Assembly: GCA_017495165.1 (NCBI GenBank)
Contig: JAFEII010000026.1
Coordinates: 1-64,000, forward strand
Length of the DNA: 64,000 bases
From: Hydromonas sp.
GTDB lineage: Bacteria > Pseudomonadota > Gammaproteobacteria > Burkholderiales > Burkholderiaceae
Reading direction: 5' to 3'
The notes under the pieces were generated by a model, which did not search any database, had not been told where the DNA came from, and saw only the letters and a list, made by a program, of their open reading frames with translations. The translations under genes were made by a program, and so were the position numbers. Below, one piece after another: positions 26,667 through 36,783 of this stretch (its first letter is position 1; each line of letters starts with the position of its first letter).

Positions 26667-27302
26667 TTAGGGCGCGAGCCGCACAATCTGCCACGCGCCG
26701 TCTACCAAACGGTACGCCACGCGGTCATGCAGGCGGGAGGCGCGGCCTTGCCAAAATTCAACGTAGGTTGGCTTTAAAATATAGCCGCCCCAATGTGGTG
26801 GGCGCGGCGGCTCGTCGCCAAACTCCGCCGCATAGTGCGCTAAGTTGGTTTCTAAAACCTCACGGCTGGTGATGATGTCGCTTTGCGGCGAGCTCCATGC
26901 GCCCAAGCGGCTGTTGACGGGGCGGCTGTGATAATACGCATCTGATTCTGCCGCCGATACGCGTTCAACCACGCCTTCAAAGCGCACTTGGCGCTCCAAC
27001 GGCTGCCAAAAAAACAGCAGCGCGGCTTGTGCGTTGTGTAATAAATCGGCGCCTTTGCGGCTTTGGTAGTTGGTGAACCACACCACGCCATCATTGCGTG
27101 CCTCTTTGATGAGCACAATTCGGGCGGAGGGTTGGCCGGCGGCATTGACGGTTGCCAGTGTCATGGCGTTTGGTTCGGCGACTTGGGCGTTTTGCGCCTC
27201 GCCAAACCATTGCGCAAATTGGCTGAGTGGATTGGGCAGCACGTCATTTTCAGACAATTCTGCGTTTAAGTAGTCTTGGCGCAGCGCGCTTAAATCAAGC
27301 AT
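26667..27302 (-). CDS. pdxH: pyridoxamine 5'-phosphate oxidase
   Basis: PdxH is the FMN enzyme that oxidises PNP and PMP to pyridoxal 5'-phosphate. From the ATG at 27302 (AAAAGGGG upstream) it has 211 residues. FMN and substrate motifs are visible: PSARIVLIKEA, FTNYQSRKGADL, ALLFFWQPLERQVRFEG, and the C-terminal EFWQGRASRLHDRVAY. It diverges from acs. Confidence 0.96.
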   Translation of the reverse strand: MLDLSALRQDYLNAELSENDVLPNPLSQFAQWFGEAQNAQVAEPNAMTLATVNAAGQPSARIVLIKEARNDGVVWFTNYQSRKGADLLHNAQAALLFFWQPLERQVRFEGVVERVSAAESDAYYHSRPVNSRLGAWSSPQSDIITSREVLETNLAHYAAEFGDEPPRPPHWGGYILKPTYVEFWQGRASRLHDRVAYRLVDGAWQIVRLAP

Positions 27303-27520
27303 AAAACCCCTTTTTTGAATGGCGGATGTGGCCGCAAAAAGCATCGCAAAACTTGCCGCCAAATTATACCGCCTCCCGCGCCAATTGCGCAGTCAAATCT
27401 GATGCGAATGTCAGTCAATTTAAAATCCGAGACGTCGTCAGCCAACTGTCAGAAAAGAGCGGCACAATCAGCGCACCACAAAGATGGTCGACCCATATGA
27501 TTATTTACCAAGGAGACTTT

Positions 27521-29482
27521 ATGAACCACGCTGCTTTATACCACCCGCCCAGCGCATTGAGCGCCAACGCTGCGATTTCTTCCATGCCAGATTATCAAGC
27601 GCTGTGCGATGAGGCGAATCGCGATTACGAAGGTTTTTGGGCGCGGCTTGCGCGTGAAAATATTGAGTGGCGCACGCCTTTTACGCAAATTCTTGATGAA
27701 TCAAATGCGCCGTTTTACCGCTGGTTTGCCGATGGCACGCTCAATGCGTCTTATAACTGCCTTGACCGCCACGTGTTTGCGGGGCGGGGCGACAAAATCG
27801 CGCTGCGGTATGAGTCAGACGCGGGCGAGGTAAGCTTGATTTCATACGCGCAATTGCTGGCGCGTGTGTGCAAAATGGCCAATGCGCTCAAGTCATGCGG
27901 CGTGGTCAAAGGCGATCGCGTGATGATTTACATGCCCATGTCGGTGGAGGGAATTGTGGCGATGCAGGCGTGTGCGCGGATTGGCGCGATTCACAGCGTG
28001 GTGTTTGGCGGGTTCTCGGCCAAAGCGCTGCACGACAGAATTTTAGACGTGGGCGCGGTGATGGTGATTACGTCAGATGAGCAAATGCGCGGCGGCAACA
28101 ATTTGCCACTCAAGGCCACAGTGAACGACGCGTTGGCTTATGGCGGCTGCGAAGCGATTCACACCGTGTTGGTCAATCGGCGCACGGGCGCGGTTTTGCC
28201 TGCCAATGCGGTGGATGTGGCGCTTGAACCGCTGTTAGAGGCTCAAAGCGATGTGTGCGAACCTGCTTGGGTTGAGGCCGAACATCCGTTGTTTATTTTG
28301 TATACCTCTGGCTCAACGGGCGCGCCCAAAGGGATTGTGCACAGCACGGGCGGCTACATGATGTGGGCGACGCAAACCATGAAATGGACGTTTGACATTA
28401 AGCAAAGCGATGTCTTTTGGTGTACCGCTGATATTGGTTGGATTACGGGGCACACGTATGTGTGTTACGGGCCTTTGTCGGCGGGCGCAACGCAAATTGT
28501 GTTTGAGGGCATTCCGACCTATCCAGATGCAGGACGGTTTTGGCGCATGATTGAGCAGCATCAATGCACGATTTTTTATACCGCGCCCACCGCCATTCGT
28601 GCCTTGATTAAAGCGGCCGAAATGGCGCCGATTGCGCACCCCAATCAGTCTGATTTATCCAGTTTGCGTATTTTGGGTTCAGTGGGTGAGCCCATCAATC
28701 CAGAAGCGTGGCAGTGGTATCACAAGAATATTGGTGGCGCGCAATGCCCAATCGCGGACACGTTTTGGCAAACCGAAACCGGCGGCCATGTGATTGCGCC
28801 AATGCCCGGTGCAACCCCGCTCACACCGGGTTCATGCACGTTGCCCTTGCCGGGTATTCAAGCGGCGATTGTGGATGATGTTTCTGGGCAGGATGTTGAG
28901 GCGGGGATTGGCGGCGTGTTGGTGATTAAGCGCCCTTGGCCTGCGATGCTGCGCACTATTTGGGGCAATCCTGAACGCTATCAAAAAGGCTATTACCCCG
29001 CTGAGCTGGGCGGCACGTATTATTTGGCGGGCGATGGCGCGATTTGCCATCCTGATACGGGCTACTTTCAAATCACGGGTCGGATTGATGATGTGCTCAA
29101 TATTTCTGGCCACCGCATGGGCACAGCCGAAATTGAATCGGCATTCGTGTCGCATCCTTTGGTGGCGGAAGCGGCGATTGTGGGCAAGCCTGATGAGATT
29201 ACGGGTGAATCGATTTGCGCGTTTGTGGTGTTAAAACGCAGTCTGCCCGAAGGCGATGAAGCGGTTCAAATCGCCGCTGAGTTGCGTGCGTGGGTGCGCA
29301 AAGAAATTGGCCCGATTGCCACGCCAAAAGAAATCCGCTTTGGCGACAACTTACCCAAAACCCGTTCAGGCAAAATCATGCGCCGCTTGCTGCGCGTGCT
29401 TGCCAAAAATGAAGCCATCACGCAGGATGTGTCGACCTTAGAAAATCCCGCGATTTTGGAGCAGCTTAAGCGCAGTTGTTAA
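27521..29482 (+). CDS. acs: acetyl-CoA synthetase
   Basis: Acs activates acetate to acetyl-CoA through acetyl-AMP. From the ATG at 27521, preceded by AAGGAG, it has 653 residues (E. coli 652). Motifs: P-loop [19 protein letters not shown], and the C-terminal [10 protein letters not shown] whose lysine is the site inactivated by acetylation in the family. Upstream in-frame codons lack conservation. A propionyl-CoA synthetase is the main alternative, but the length and motifs favour acetate. Confidence 0.93.
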   Translation: MNHAALYHPPSALSANAAISSMPDYQALCDEANRDYEGFWARLARENIEWRTPFTQILDESNAPFYRWFADGTLNASYNCLDRHVFAGRGDKIALRYESDAGEVSLISYAQLLARVCKMANALKSCGVVKGDRVMIYMPMSVEGIVAMQACARIGAIHSVVFGGFSAKALHDRILDVGAVMVITSDEQMRGGNNLPLKATVNDALAYGGCEAIHTVLVNRRTGAVLPANAVDVALEPLLEAQSDVCEPAWVEAEHPLFILYTSGSTGAPKGIVHSTGGYMMWATQTMKWTFDIKQSDVFWCTADIGWITGHTYVCYGPLSAGATQIVFEGIPTYPDAGRFWRMIEQHQCTIFYTAPTAIRALIKAAEMAPIAHPNQSDLSSLRILGSVGEPINPEAWQWYHKNIGGAQCPIADTFWQTETGGHVIAPMPGATPLTPGSCTLPLPGIQAAIVDDVSGQDVEAGIGGVLVIKRPWPAMLRTIWGNPERYQKGYYPAELGGTYYLAGDGAICHPDTGYFQITGRIDDVLNISGHRMGTAEIESAFVSHPLVAEAAIVGKPDEITGESICAFVVLKRSLPEGDEAVQIAAELRAWVRKEIGPIATPKEIRFGDNLPKTRSGKIMRRLLRVLAKNEAITQDVSTLENPAILEQLKRSC

Positions 29483-29564
29483 GCATGGCGTAACGGTTAA
29501 GGTTGCGCGGTTGTATGTGCTTTGATTGCGCTGCGTCAGTTACGCAACATCAGTTGCTAAACAT

Positions 29565-29600
29565 CAAAAGCACGGTTTTGATAATCAAACCGTGCTTTTG
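29565..29600 (+). terminator. intrinsic terminator of acs
   Basis: Arms 29565-29578 and 29587-29600 pair over 14 positions with A/T-rich ends, about 80 bases after the acs stop. Confidence 0.88.
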
Positions 29601-29746
29601 TTCGCCTGTTATGGGTTGGCTCATGTAAAGTGCGCCTTTGCAGCTCGGCGATGTACAAGCGGTTGCGCTGACATCCTGTGTTTAAGTTCTGCGCTGCAAG
29701 CCAAAACGCTCCCCATCTAAGTCCCCTAATTAGTCAGTTGACCACC

Positions 29747-30667
29747 ATGCAAACCGCTCTTTTACTCCTAAAATTCGCCCCAGCCTTTGCTTATATTGGC
29801 GCGGGCGTGATTGCCAAACGGTATTTTTCGCTCTCGCAAGCCAAAGTGGCGCAGCTGCTTTTTTATGTGTTTGTGCCGTTGGTGGTTTTTAAGGGCGCGC
29901 TGTTGTCGGACACCGCGTCTTTTTTTCTGTACATCGCGCTGTCGTTTGGCATCAGCTTGGCTATGGGGCTTTTGGCTGGTTGTTACCGCAAGTGGTTTGG
30001 GGCGCAATTAAATGTGGGTGTGTTGCGCTGTACGTTTTCTTATTTCAATATTGGCTGGTTTGGAATTCCGATTGTGTATGCGCTGTATGGCGAGGCTGCG
30101 GCAATTGTGATGACGGGGTTGTACGTGGGCGGTATGTTGTTTGGGAATACGGTTGGTTTTTTGTGGGTGACGGATGGGCACGGCAGCGGTGGTGTGCTTA
30201 AAAAGCTGAGTAAAATCCCGGCGCTGTATGCGATGGCTTTGGGGTTTGCGTTGCACTTTAGCCCAATTCTGCCAGTGCTTTCCAGTCAGGCTTGGTTGAT
30301 GCAGGGCTTGGCGTTTGGTACGGTTGCTACTTCGGTTTTGGGCATGGGTTTGGTGGGCATGAGTGTGGCGGATGTGTCGCATCGTGCGGTTGCTTGGCGT
30401 AACGTCGCCGCGCTGCTTGGTTTGCGTTTATTGACTGGTGTGGTTTTGGTTGGGCTTGTTGCATTAACCGTGCATTATTCTGGGTTGTTGCAGCCTCTTG
30501 CTATTGAGGTTTTGTGTTTGTTGCCTATTTTGCCGATTGCGGCAAATCTTTTGGTTTTTACTACTCAAACCAAAAGCGATGGTACGTTTGTGGGTGTGAT
30601 TTTGTTGGCTTCAACTGTTTTGTCCTGCGTGTTGTTTGCCGTGTTGCAACTGGTTGGGGGCGTGTAA
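29747..30667 (+). CDS. AEC family transporter (auxin efflux carrier-like permease)
   Basis: The 306-residue protein from the ATG at 29747 is almost wholly hydrophobic with about ten membrane helices. It starts LLLLKFAPAFAYIGAGVIAKRYFSLSQAKVAQLLFYVFVPLVVFKGALL, the AEC N-terminal pattern, and has FSYFNIGWFGIPIVYALYGE in the middle. Bacterial members move malate, malonate or amino acids. No substrate can be given here. The ribosome binding site is weak. Confidence 0.88.
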   Translation: MQTALLLLKFAPAFAYIGAGVIAKRYFSLSQAKVAQLLFYVFVPLVVFKGALLSDTASFFLYIALSFGISLAMGLLAGCYRKWFGAQLNVGVLRCTFSYFNIGWFGIPIVYALYGEAAAIVMTGLYVGGMLFGNTVGFLWVTDGHGSGGVLKKLSKIPALYAMALGFALHFSPILPVLSSQAWLMQGLAFGTVATSVLGMGLVGMSVADVSHRAVAWRNVAALLGLRLLTGVVLVGLVALTVHYSGLLQPLAIEVLCLLPILPIAANLLVFTTQTKSDGTFVGVILLASTVLSCVLFAVLQLVGGV

Positions 30668-30749
30668 GGTGGCGTCTACTTAAAATCAGCCGCGCCAAAA
30701 GCCGCGCAAACCTTTATAATCTCGGATTGTTTAATTTTAAAGAAATATT

Positions 30750-31469
30750 ATGTCTCAATATGTTTTGGTTCATGGCGCATGGCATGGCGCTTGGTGTTGG
30801 AAATACATTTTGCCGATTCTGCGCGCTCAAGGTCATGAGGTGCACACGGTGAGTTTGACTGGCGTTGGCGAACGCGCTCATTTGCTTGATGAAAAAGTGA
30901 ACTTGCGCACCCACATCGAGGATGTTTTGGCGGTGATTCGGGCCGAAGAACTCACCAACGTGATTTTGGTTGGGCACAGTTACGCAGGGATTGTGATTAC
31001 AGGCGTGGCCGATGAGTTGCTCGAGCAGTCGCAGCACCCGCTCAAACATTTGGTTTATCTGGACGCCGTAACGCCGCACAATGGCGAGTCGTGGAGCTCG
31101 CGTCACCCCCCCGAAATTCGTGAAGCACGGATTGCCAGCGCCGCCGAAGAGGGCGGTTTGGCGTTGCCGGTGTCGGACGCTGCGTTCTTTGGTTTGACGG
31201 GTGAGAATTTGGCGTGGGTGAATCGCCGTATGACGCCGCAGCCGTTTGCGGTTTATCAAGATCCGCTTAATTTCAACGCGCCGCGCGTGGCGGGGATTCC
31301 GCGCACATTCATTGATTGCACTACCCCTGCGCTTAAAACCATGGCGATTATGCGTGAGCGCGTGCGCCGTGAAAAAAACTGGCGCGTGGTCGAAATAGAA
31401 ACCGGTCATGACGGCATGATTAGCGCGCCAGATGAAGTGGGCGCGGCGTTACTGGCCGTGGCCGAATAA
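30750..31469 (+). CDS. alpha/beta hydrolase (esterase)
   Basis: A 239-residue cytoplasmic hydrolase. The oxyanion region HGAWHGAWCWKYILPIL, the nucleophile elbow VGHSYAGIV (Ser near residue 78), an acid in the YLDAVTPHNG segment or later, and the catalytic His in ETGHDGMISAPDEV are visible. The pattern is that of plant methylesterase/hydroxynitrile-lyase-like bacterial proteins. The substrate is unknown. It lies 14 bases upstream of prmA and may share its transcript. Confidence 0.88.
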   Translation: MSQYVLVHGAWHGAWCWKYILPILRAQGHEVHTVSLTGVGERAHLLDEKVNLRTHIEDVLAVIRAEELTNVILVGHSYAGIVITGVADELLEQSQHPLKHLVYLDAVTPHNGESWSSRHPPEIREARIASAAEEGGLALPVSDAAFFGLTGENLAWVNRRMTPQPFAVYQDPLNFNAPRVAGIPRTFIDCTTPALKTMAIMRERVRREKNWRVVEIETGHDGMISAPDEVGAALLAVAE

Positions 31470-31483
31470 TACAAAGGAATATT

Positions 31484-32386
31484 ATGTGGATTGAAGTGAT
31501 TATCAGCGTGCCGCAACAGCACACAGAGGCCTTGTCTGATGCGCTCATGGAAACCGGCGCGCTTTCGGTGGCGGTTGAGGATGAATGGGCGGATACGGAT
31601 GCAGAGCAGCCGTTGTATGGCGAACCGGGTTTAGAGCCAAGTACCAACGCATGGGCGCAATCGCGCTTGGTGGTGTTGATTGAGCCTGAAACGGATGTTG
31701 ATGAAATGCTTCATGCAGCGTGCGAAGCGCTTGCACTGGAAGTGCCCGCTTACACCACGCGCAAAGTTGAGGCGCAAGACTGGGTGCGTTTGACCCAAAG
31801 TCAGTTTGAGCCCATCAGCATTACCGATAATTTATGGATTGTGCCCACGTGGCATGAAGCGCACGAGCAGGACAATCGGATTAATTTACGCCTCGATCCA
31901 GGTTTGGCGTTTGGCACGGGCAGCCACCCAACCACGCGCTTGTGCCTGCAATGGCTGGCGGCAGAATTGCCTAAAAACAGCACGGTGCTTGATTATGGTT
32001 GCGGCAGCGGTATTTTGGCGATTGCGGCCAAAAAACTCGGCGCAGGCGATGTGTTGGGGACAGATATTGATGAGCAAGCCGTGCAAAGCGCGGTTGATAA
32101 TGCGCTGGCCAACGAGACCAGCGCGCATTTTGTTTTGCCCGACGCCATGCCTTCTGGCACGCATTATGACGTGGTGGTGGCCAATATTTTGTCCAATCCC
32201 CTTAAAATTTTAGCGCCTGCGTTGGTGGGCTACGTTGCGCAAGGCGGGCATTTGGTTTTGTCTGGGATTTTGGAGTGCCAAACCGATGAGCTGATTGCCG
32301 CTTACGCACCTTATTTAAAAATGCATGTGTGGCGCACGGATGATGGCTGGATTTGCCTCACTGGTCAAAAGCCAGTTTCAGTTTAA
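31484..32386 (+). CDS. prmA: ribosomal protein L11 methyltransferase
   Basis: PrmA trimethylates L11 using S-adenosylmethionine. The 300 residues have the N-terminal substrate-recognition domain (MWIEVIISVPQQHTEALSDALMETGALSVAVED) and the methyltransferase domain with LDPGLAFGTGSHPTTRLCLQWL, VLDYGCGSGILAIAAKKLGA and the NPPF-like loop VVVANILSNPL. AAGGA lies upstream. Confidence 0.96.
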   Translation: MWIEVIISVPQQHTEALSDALMETGALSVAVEDEWADTDAEQPLYGEPGLEPSTNAWAQSRLVVLIEPETDVDEMLHAACEALALEVPAYTTRKVEAQDWVRLTQSQFEPISITDNLWIVPTWHEAHEQDNRINLRLDPGLAFGTGSHPTTRLCLQWLAAELPKNSTVLDYGCGSGILAIAAKKLGAGDVLGTDIDEQAVQSAVDNALANETSAHFVLPDAMPSGTHYDVVVANILSNPLKILAPALVGYVAQGGHLVLSGILECQTDELIAAYAPYLKMHVWRTDDGWICLTGQKPVSV

Positions 32387-32455
32387 CAAGCGCCGCTGCT
32401 ATTTATCGTCGTCCGACCAATTGCAGTTTGATTTTTCACCTGAAAGGAGTCTGTA

Positions 32456-33232
32456 ATGTCCAATATTTCTCAAGAAAAAGTCCTCTCCGTGCATCACTGG
32501 AATGACACATTGTTCAGCTTCACCTGCACCCGCGATGCGGGCGCACGTTTCATCAATGGCCAATTTGTGATGATTGGTTTGGAAGTGGATGGCCGCCCGT
32601 TGATGCGCGCCTATTCGATTGTGAGCGCCAACTACGAAGAAACCCTCGAGTTTTACTCAATCAAAGTTCCCAATGGCCCGCTCACTTCGCGCTTGCAGCA
32701 CTTAAAGGTGGGTGATGAGATTTTGGTCAGTAAAAAAGCCACCGGCACATTGGTGCAAGACAATTTATTGGCGGGTAAAAATCTGTATTTGTTTGCCACA
32801 GGCACAGGTTTGGCGCCGTTCATGTCGATTATCAAAGACCCAGAAGTGTATGAGCGCTATGAAAAAGTGGTGCTGATTCACGGCGTGCGCGAAGTCAGCG
32901 AGCTGGGCTATCAAGACTTTATCGAGAACGAATTGCCGAACAATGAATTTTTTGGTGAAGAAGTTCGTGAAAAATTGATTTATTACCCAACCGTGACCCG
33001 TGAAGCCTTTCGCAATCAAGGCCGCTTAACTGATTTAATCAAAAGTGGTCAATTGGCGGCGGACATTGGCTTGCCGCAAATGAGTCCAGAAAATGACCGT
33101 GTCTTGATTTGCGGCTCACCTTCTATGCTCAAAGAAAGCAGCGAAATGCTCGATGAAATGGGGTTCGTTGAATCGCCGCGTATGGGTGAGCCCGGTCATT
33201 ACGCAATTGAACGCGCATTTGTTGAAAAATAA
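32456..33232 (+). CDS. fpr: ferredoxin--NADP+ reductase
   Basis: The 258-residue flavoprotein exchanges electrons between NADPH and ferredoxin or flavodoxin. The FAD motif RAYSIVSANYEETLEFYSIKV, the LFATGTGLAPFMSIIKDPE nucleotide motif, and the C-terminal HYAIERAFVEK fit the proteobacterial Fpr (subclass I) family in length and order. AAGGAG precedes the ATG. A terminator follows, so it is probably monocistronic. Confidence 0.95.
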   Translation: MSNISQEKVLSVHHWNDTLFSFTCTRDAGARFINGQFVMIGLEVDGRPLMRAYSIVSANYEETLEFYSIKVPNGPLTSRLQHLKVGDEILVSKKATGTLVQDNLLAGKNLYLFATGTGLAPFMSIIKDPEVYERYEKVVLIHGVREVSELGYQDFIENELPNNEFFGEEVREKLIYYPTVTREAFRNQGRLTDLIKSGQLAADIGLPQMSPENDRVLICGSPSMLKESSEMLDEMGFVESPRMGEPGHYAIERAFVEK

Positions 33233-33293
33233 CCCGGTTCAAATATGTCGTTCATTGCGCACCAAGATTCACTAAAAGTAGATAAAATCTGCC

Positions 33294-33325
33294 AAAAGCC
33301 ATTAAATTCACTTTTAATGGCTTTT
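33294..33325 (+). terminator. intrinsic terminator of fpr
   Basis: AAAAGCCATTAAA (33294-33306) pairs perfectly with TTTAATGGCTTTT (33313-33325). Confidence 0.88.
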
Positions 33326-33453
33326 TGCGCGCATGATGCGTATTTGAAATGACTCAAAATAAAATCGTGTTCCCCGTGTCGCGTGTGGGCATGGTGTAAA
33401 ATGCAACCATCATTTTTGTCGGTTACATCCCAAATCAATCAAGAGAATCTATC

Positions 33454-35070
33454 ATGTTTATTATCAATAGTTTGAAATCAAATCGCCTGATTTTGGGGGT
33501 CGCATTGCTGCTCACGCTGTGCTACAACTGGGCATTTTTTTGGCATGTCAATCAGGTTTATCCTGCGTTTGGTGGACAAATGGGCTTTTTTGTGTCGTTG
33601 GGTATTTTGGTTTTTGCGGTCATGGCGCTTATTTTGAGTTTGCTGTGTGTTGCCCGCGCCACCAAGCCGGTTTTAATTATTTTTGTTGTGAGTGCTGCGT
33701 TTGCCGCGTATTACATGGACACGTTTGATGTGATTATTGACAAGCTCATGATTCAAAACGTGGCGCAAACCAGCGTGAAAGAAGCGGGTGATTTGTTTAC
33801 GGGCAAATTGGTGTTGTACGGCGTTGGCTTGGGGTTTTTGCCTGCTTTGGTCTTGTATCGCATGCGCTTGCCTGTGTTGTCGTGGCGCCAAGGTTTGGTG
33901 CAGCGCCTCGTTTTGATCCTCGCTTTATTGGTGGTTGTGGCCAGCCAAGCCGTGATTTTTTCCCAAAATTACGCCTCGTTTTTTCGTGAACAAAAAACCA
34001 TGCGCTATTACATAAATCCGCTCAAGCCGATTTATTCGGCCTTTACCTTTGCCAACGGTCTGATTGAGCGTGCGCCTGCGCAAGTTGAGGCTTTGGGGCG
34101 TGATGCGGTGATTTCGGCAACCGATGTTAATCGCGAACTCGTCATCCTTGTTGTGGGCGAAACCGCTCGCTGGGACAGGTTTTCTTTAAATGGCTACAGC
34201 AAGCCGACCAACCCATTATTGGCAACAGAAAAAGTCGTTAGCTTTTCTAATTTCGCCTCGTGCGGCACCAGCACCGCGGTGTCTGTGCCATGTATGTTTT
34301 CGCCGTTTGGGCGTGATACGTTTAGCGACAAAAAATTCAAATCTTCTGAAAACGTGCTCGATGTGCTGGCTCACGCAGGCGTTACGGTGCTGTGGCGGGA
34401 CAATAATTCGGACTCCAAAGGTGTGGCCATTCGGCCAAACAATGTGACTTATCAAGATTACAAAACCGCGCCCACCAATACCCTTTGTGATATTGAATGC
34501 CGAGATGAAGGCATGTTGGTGGGGCTTGAAGAATTCATTAATCAGCATCCCACGGGTGATATTACGATTGTCCTGCACCAAATGGGCAGTCACGGGCCTG
34601 CGTATTACAAACGTTATCCCGCTGCTTTTGAGCAGTTTAAGCCAGCGTGCCAAAATAACTTATTAGAAAAATGCAGTGTGGAGGAAATCTCAAATGCTTA
34701 CGACAACACGATTTTGTACACGGATAATTTTTTGTCTAAAGTGATTGCGTTCCTTAAAGGCAATACCCCCAAGTTTGAAGCCGCCATGTTTTATGTGAGC
34801 GATCACGGTGAGTCTTTGGGTGAAAAAGGGGTGTTTTTACATGGCATGCCTTATGCCATCGCGCCAGAATCGCAAACCCATGTGGGCGCAATTATGTGGC
34901 TGTCCGATAACTTTATGTCCGATAACCTTAAAGGGGTTTCTTTTGAGGCGCTCAAGGCAAAAGAGCATGTGCCTTATACGCACGATAACTTGTTTCACAC
35001 CTTGTTGGGCATGATGGAGATTGAATCCAAGGATTACAATCCCAAGCTGGATATTTTAAAGTTGCATTAA
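33454..35070 (+). CDS. eptA: phosphoethanolamine--lipid A transferase
   Basis: The 538-residue inner-membrane enzyme transfers phosphoethanolamine to lipid A, which lowers negative charge and polymyxin binding. Five N-terminal membrane helices (about 1-180) precede a periplasmic sulfatase-fold domain. Zinc and nucleophile motifs are visible: VVGETARWDRFSLNGY, ASCGTSTAVSVPCMFS (nucleophile Thr in CGTST), HQMGSHGPAYYKRYP, and YVSDHGESLGEKGVFLHGMPYAIAP. Several paired Cys fit the three disulfides known in EptA/MCR. It is chromosomal and standing alone, with no two-component genes next to it. Confidence 0.93.
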   Translation: MFIINSLKSNRLILGVALLLTLCYNWAFFWHVNQVYPAFGGQMGFFVSLGILVFAVMALILSLLCVARATKPVLIIFVVSAAFAAYYMDTFDVIIDKLMIQNVAQTSVKEAGDLFTGKLVLYGVGLGFLPALVLYRMRLPVLSWRQGLVQRLVLILALLVVVASQAVIFSQNYASFFREQKTMRYYINPLKPIYSAFTFANGLIERAPAQVEALGRDAVISATDVNRELVILVVGETARWDRFSLNGYSKPTNPLLATEKVVSFSNFASCGTSTAVSVPCMFSPFGRDTFSDKKFKSSENVLDVLAHAGVTVLWRDNNSDSKGVAIRPNNVTYQDYKTAPTNTLCDIECRDEGMLVGLEEFINQHPTGDITIVLHQMGSHGPAYYKRYPAAFEQFKPACQNNLLEKCSVEEISNAYDNTILYTDNFLSKVIAFLKGNTPKFEAAMFYVSDHGESLGEKGVFLHGMPYAIAPESQTHVGAIMWLSDNFMSDNLKGVSFEALKAKEHVPYTHDNLFHTLLGMMEIESKDYNPKLDILKLH

Positions 35071-35110
35071 AACGGTGCTAATGGCCGTTTTATTTTACGT
35101 TGGAGGTTTT

Positions 35111-35959
35111 ATGTCGGATGAGAATCAAGCGCTCGCACCTGTGATTGCATGTGTACAGATGGTGTCGGGTACGTCGGTGTTGGATAATTTGGCACGTGCG
35201 GCGCAAGGGATTTTGCAGGCGGCGCAAAAAGGTGCGCAGATTGTGGTGCTGCCGGAATATTTTTGTCTGATGGGCGCGCATGACCGCGATAAATTGGCGA
35301 TTGCCGAACCCTTTAACCCGCAGCCTGAACCGCAACACGCGCCGATTCAGGCTTTTTTGCGTGAACAAGCCATGGCGCATGGCGTGTATTTGATTGGCGG
35401 CACGATTGCGTTGCGCAGCGCGGATGCCGCAAAGGTGCTCAACACGTGTTTGGTGTACGCGCCATCGGGTGCGCTTGAGGCGCGGTATGACAAAATTCAT
35501 TTGTTTGGCTTTCAAAATGGTGCGGAGTCTTATGCTGAGGCCGATACGATTGAGGCAGGCGGTGTGAGTCAAAACCCAATTTGGCAAAGTCCTTGGGGCA
35601 ATATTGGTTTGGCGGTTTGTTATGATTTGCGCTTTCCTGAGTTTTTCCGTCAACACAATGTGCTCGCTTGGGTGCTGGTGGCGGCTTTTACGCACACGAC
35701 GGGGCAGGCGCATTGGGCGGTGTTGCTGCGGGCGCGGGCGATTGAAAATCAATGTTATGTGGTGGCTTGTGGCCAAGGCGGTTTGCATGAAAATGGGCGC
35801 CACACCTTTGGGCACAGCATGGTGATTGATGCGTGGGGTGTGGTGCAAACTGAGCTGAGCGAGGGCGCAGGTGTTGTGATTGCGCCGCTGCCAGTTGGGC
35901 GCAATGAGCGCGTGCGCACGAGTTTGCCTGCTTTGCGGCATCGGGTGATTTTTTCATGA
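35111..35959 (+). CDS. carbon-nitrogen hydrolase, nitrilase/Nit family
   Basis: From the ATG at 35111 (GGAGG upstream) it has 282 residues. The catalytic triad is visible: Glu in VVLPEYFCLMG, Lys in ARYDKIHLFGF, and Cys in GLAVCYDLRFPEFFR. The pattern is that of Nit1/Nit2-like omega-amidases, which hydrolyse deaminated glutathione or alpha-ketoglutaramate. It overlaps the DUF218 gene by four bases. In many proteobacteria such a gene follows the yhdP locus, which is absent here. Confidence 0.92.
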   Translation: MSDENQALAPVIACVQMVSGTSVLDNLARAAQGILQAAQKGAQIVVLPEYFCLMGAHDRDKLAIAEPFNPQPEPQHAPIQAFLREQAMAHGVYLIGGTIALRSADAAKVLNTCLVYAPSGALEARYDKIHLFGFQNGAESYAEADTIEAGGVSQNPIWQSPWGNIGLAVCYDLRFPEFFRQHNVLAWVLVAAFTHTTGQAHWAVLLRARAIENQCYVVACGQGGLHENGRHTFGHSMVIDAWGVVQTELSEGAGVVIAPLPVGRNERVRTSLPALRHRVIFS

Positions 35960-36615
35960 GGGCACTGGCCTTTGTGTGGCGGCGTTGGTGGTTGCGCTAT
36001 CCGCTGATGTTGGGTGGTTTGGGGTTTGGGCTGTATTTGGCTGTGTGGCTTATGATTGCGCAGCGTGCGTATGCGAGGCTGGCGCAAGAGCCTGTTGCCT
36101 CTGATGTGGTGTTGGTGCTGGGCAATCGGGCGTATTTGCATGGCGCGCCCAATCCATGTTTGGCTGGGCGGGTTGGGCGAGGTGTGGATTTAATGAACGC
36201 TGGGCTGGGTGCGCAGCTGATGATGACGGGCGGGGTGGATGTTGAAGATGGGCGGATTGAATCTGCCGAGATGGCGCTGGCTGCGGCACGTTTTGGCTGG
36301 CGAGGTGCGGTGTTACAAGAGTCGCGCTCGACGTCGAGCGTGGAGAATTTGCGCTGGAGCGGGGCTTTGCTCAAAAACCAGTCGCCTGCCGTGCGCAGCG
36401 TGACGGTTGTGTCCGATCCGTATCATTTGTGGCGTGTGCAAAAATTGGTTGAGGCTGGGCATTTGGGCGGCTGGTTGGCGGATTCAAATGTGCGGTATGC
36501 GGCCGCGCATAGCGACTGCTGGGATACGTACGGTATGTTTTTTAAGGGCGCGCTGCGCGAGCCTTTGGCGATTGTGGATAATTGGGTGGCGGGCGCGTTT
36601 TCGCCTGTCGATTGA
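35956..36615 (+). CDS. DUF218 / YdcF-SanA-like membrane protein
   Basis: The 219-residue protein has one N-terminal membrane helix (LMLGGLGFGLYLAVWLMIA, about 17-35) and then a DUF218 domain: DVVLVLGNRAYLHGAPNPCLAGRVGRGVDLMNAGLGAQLMMTGG, ESRSTSSVENLRWS and VVSDPYHLWRVQKL. Such domains are placed in the periplasm in SanA, which affects envelope permeability. The function is unknown. The ATG overlaps the preceding stop. Confidence 0.88.
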   Translation: MRALAFVWRRWWLRYPLMLGGLGFGLYLAVWLMIAQRAYARLAQEPVASDVVLVLGNRAYLHGAPNPCLAGRVGRGVDLMNAGLGAQLMMTGGVDVEDGRIESAEMALAAARFGWRGAVLQESRSTSSVENLRWSGALLKNQSPAVRSVTVVSDPYHLWRVQKLVEAGHLGGWLADSNVRYAAAHSDCWDTYGMFFKGALREPLAIVDNWVAGAFSPVD

Positions 36616-36783
36616 GGCGGCGCTGGGGTTTGGCTGAAAGGCAGTGGGCATGCGTGGTTTGATTTTAAAGCTTCACAGATTCAGTCTCGAGGTGTCACAC
36701 AAAAAATAATGCCTACATGTTACATCTTAAGCGCTGGGGGCTAGATGTAAGATGTCATAAGTTCTTATTTTGGGAGGGATGTC

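Noticed and set aside
33454-35070. Mobile colistin resistance (mcr) gene
   Set aside because: The enzyme is of the EptA family, but the gene is in a chromosomal housekeeping context with matching composition and no mobile element.
35090-35941. 283-codon minus-strand frame
   Set aside because: Antisense to the nitrilase gene, whose catalytic residues are intact.
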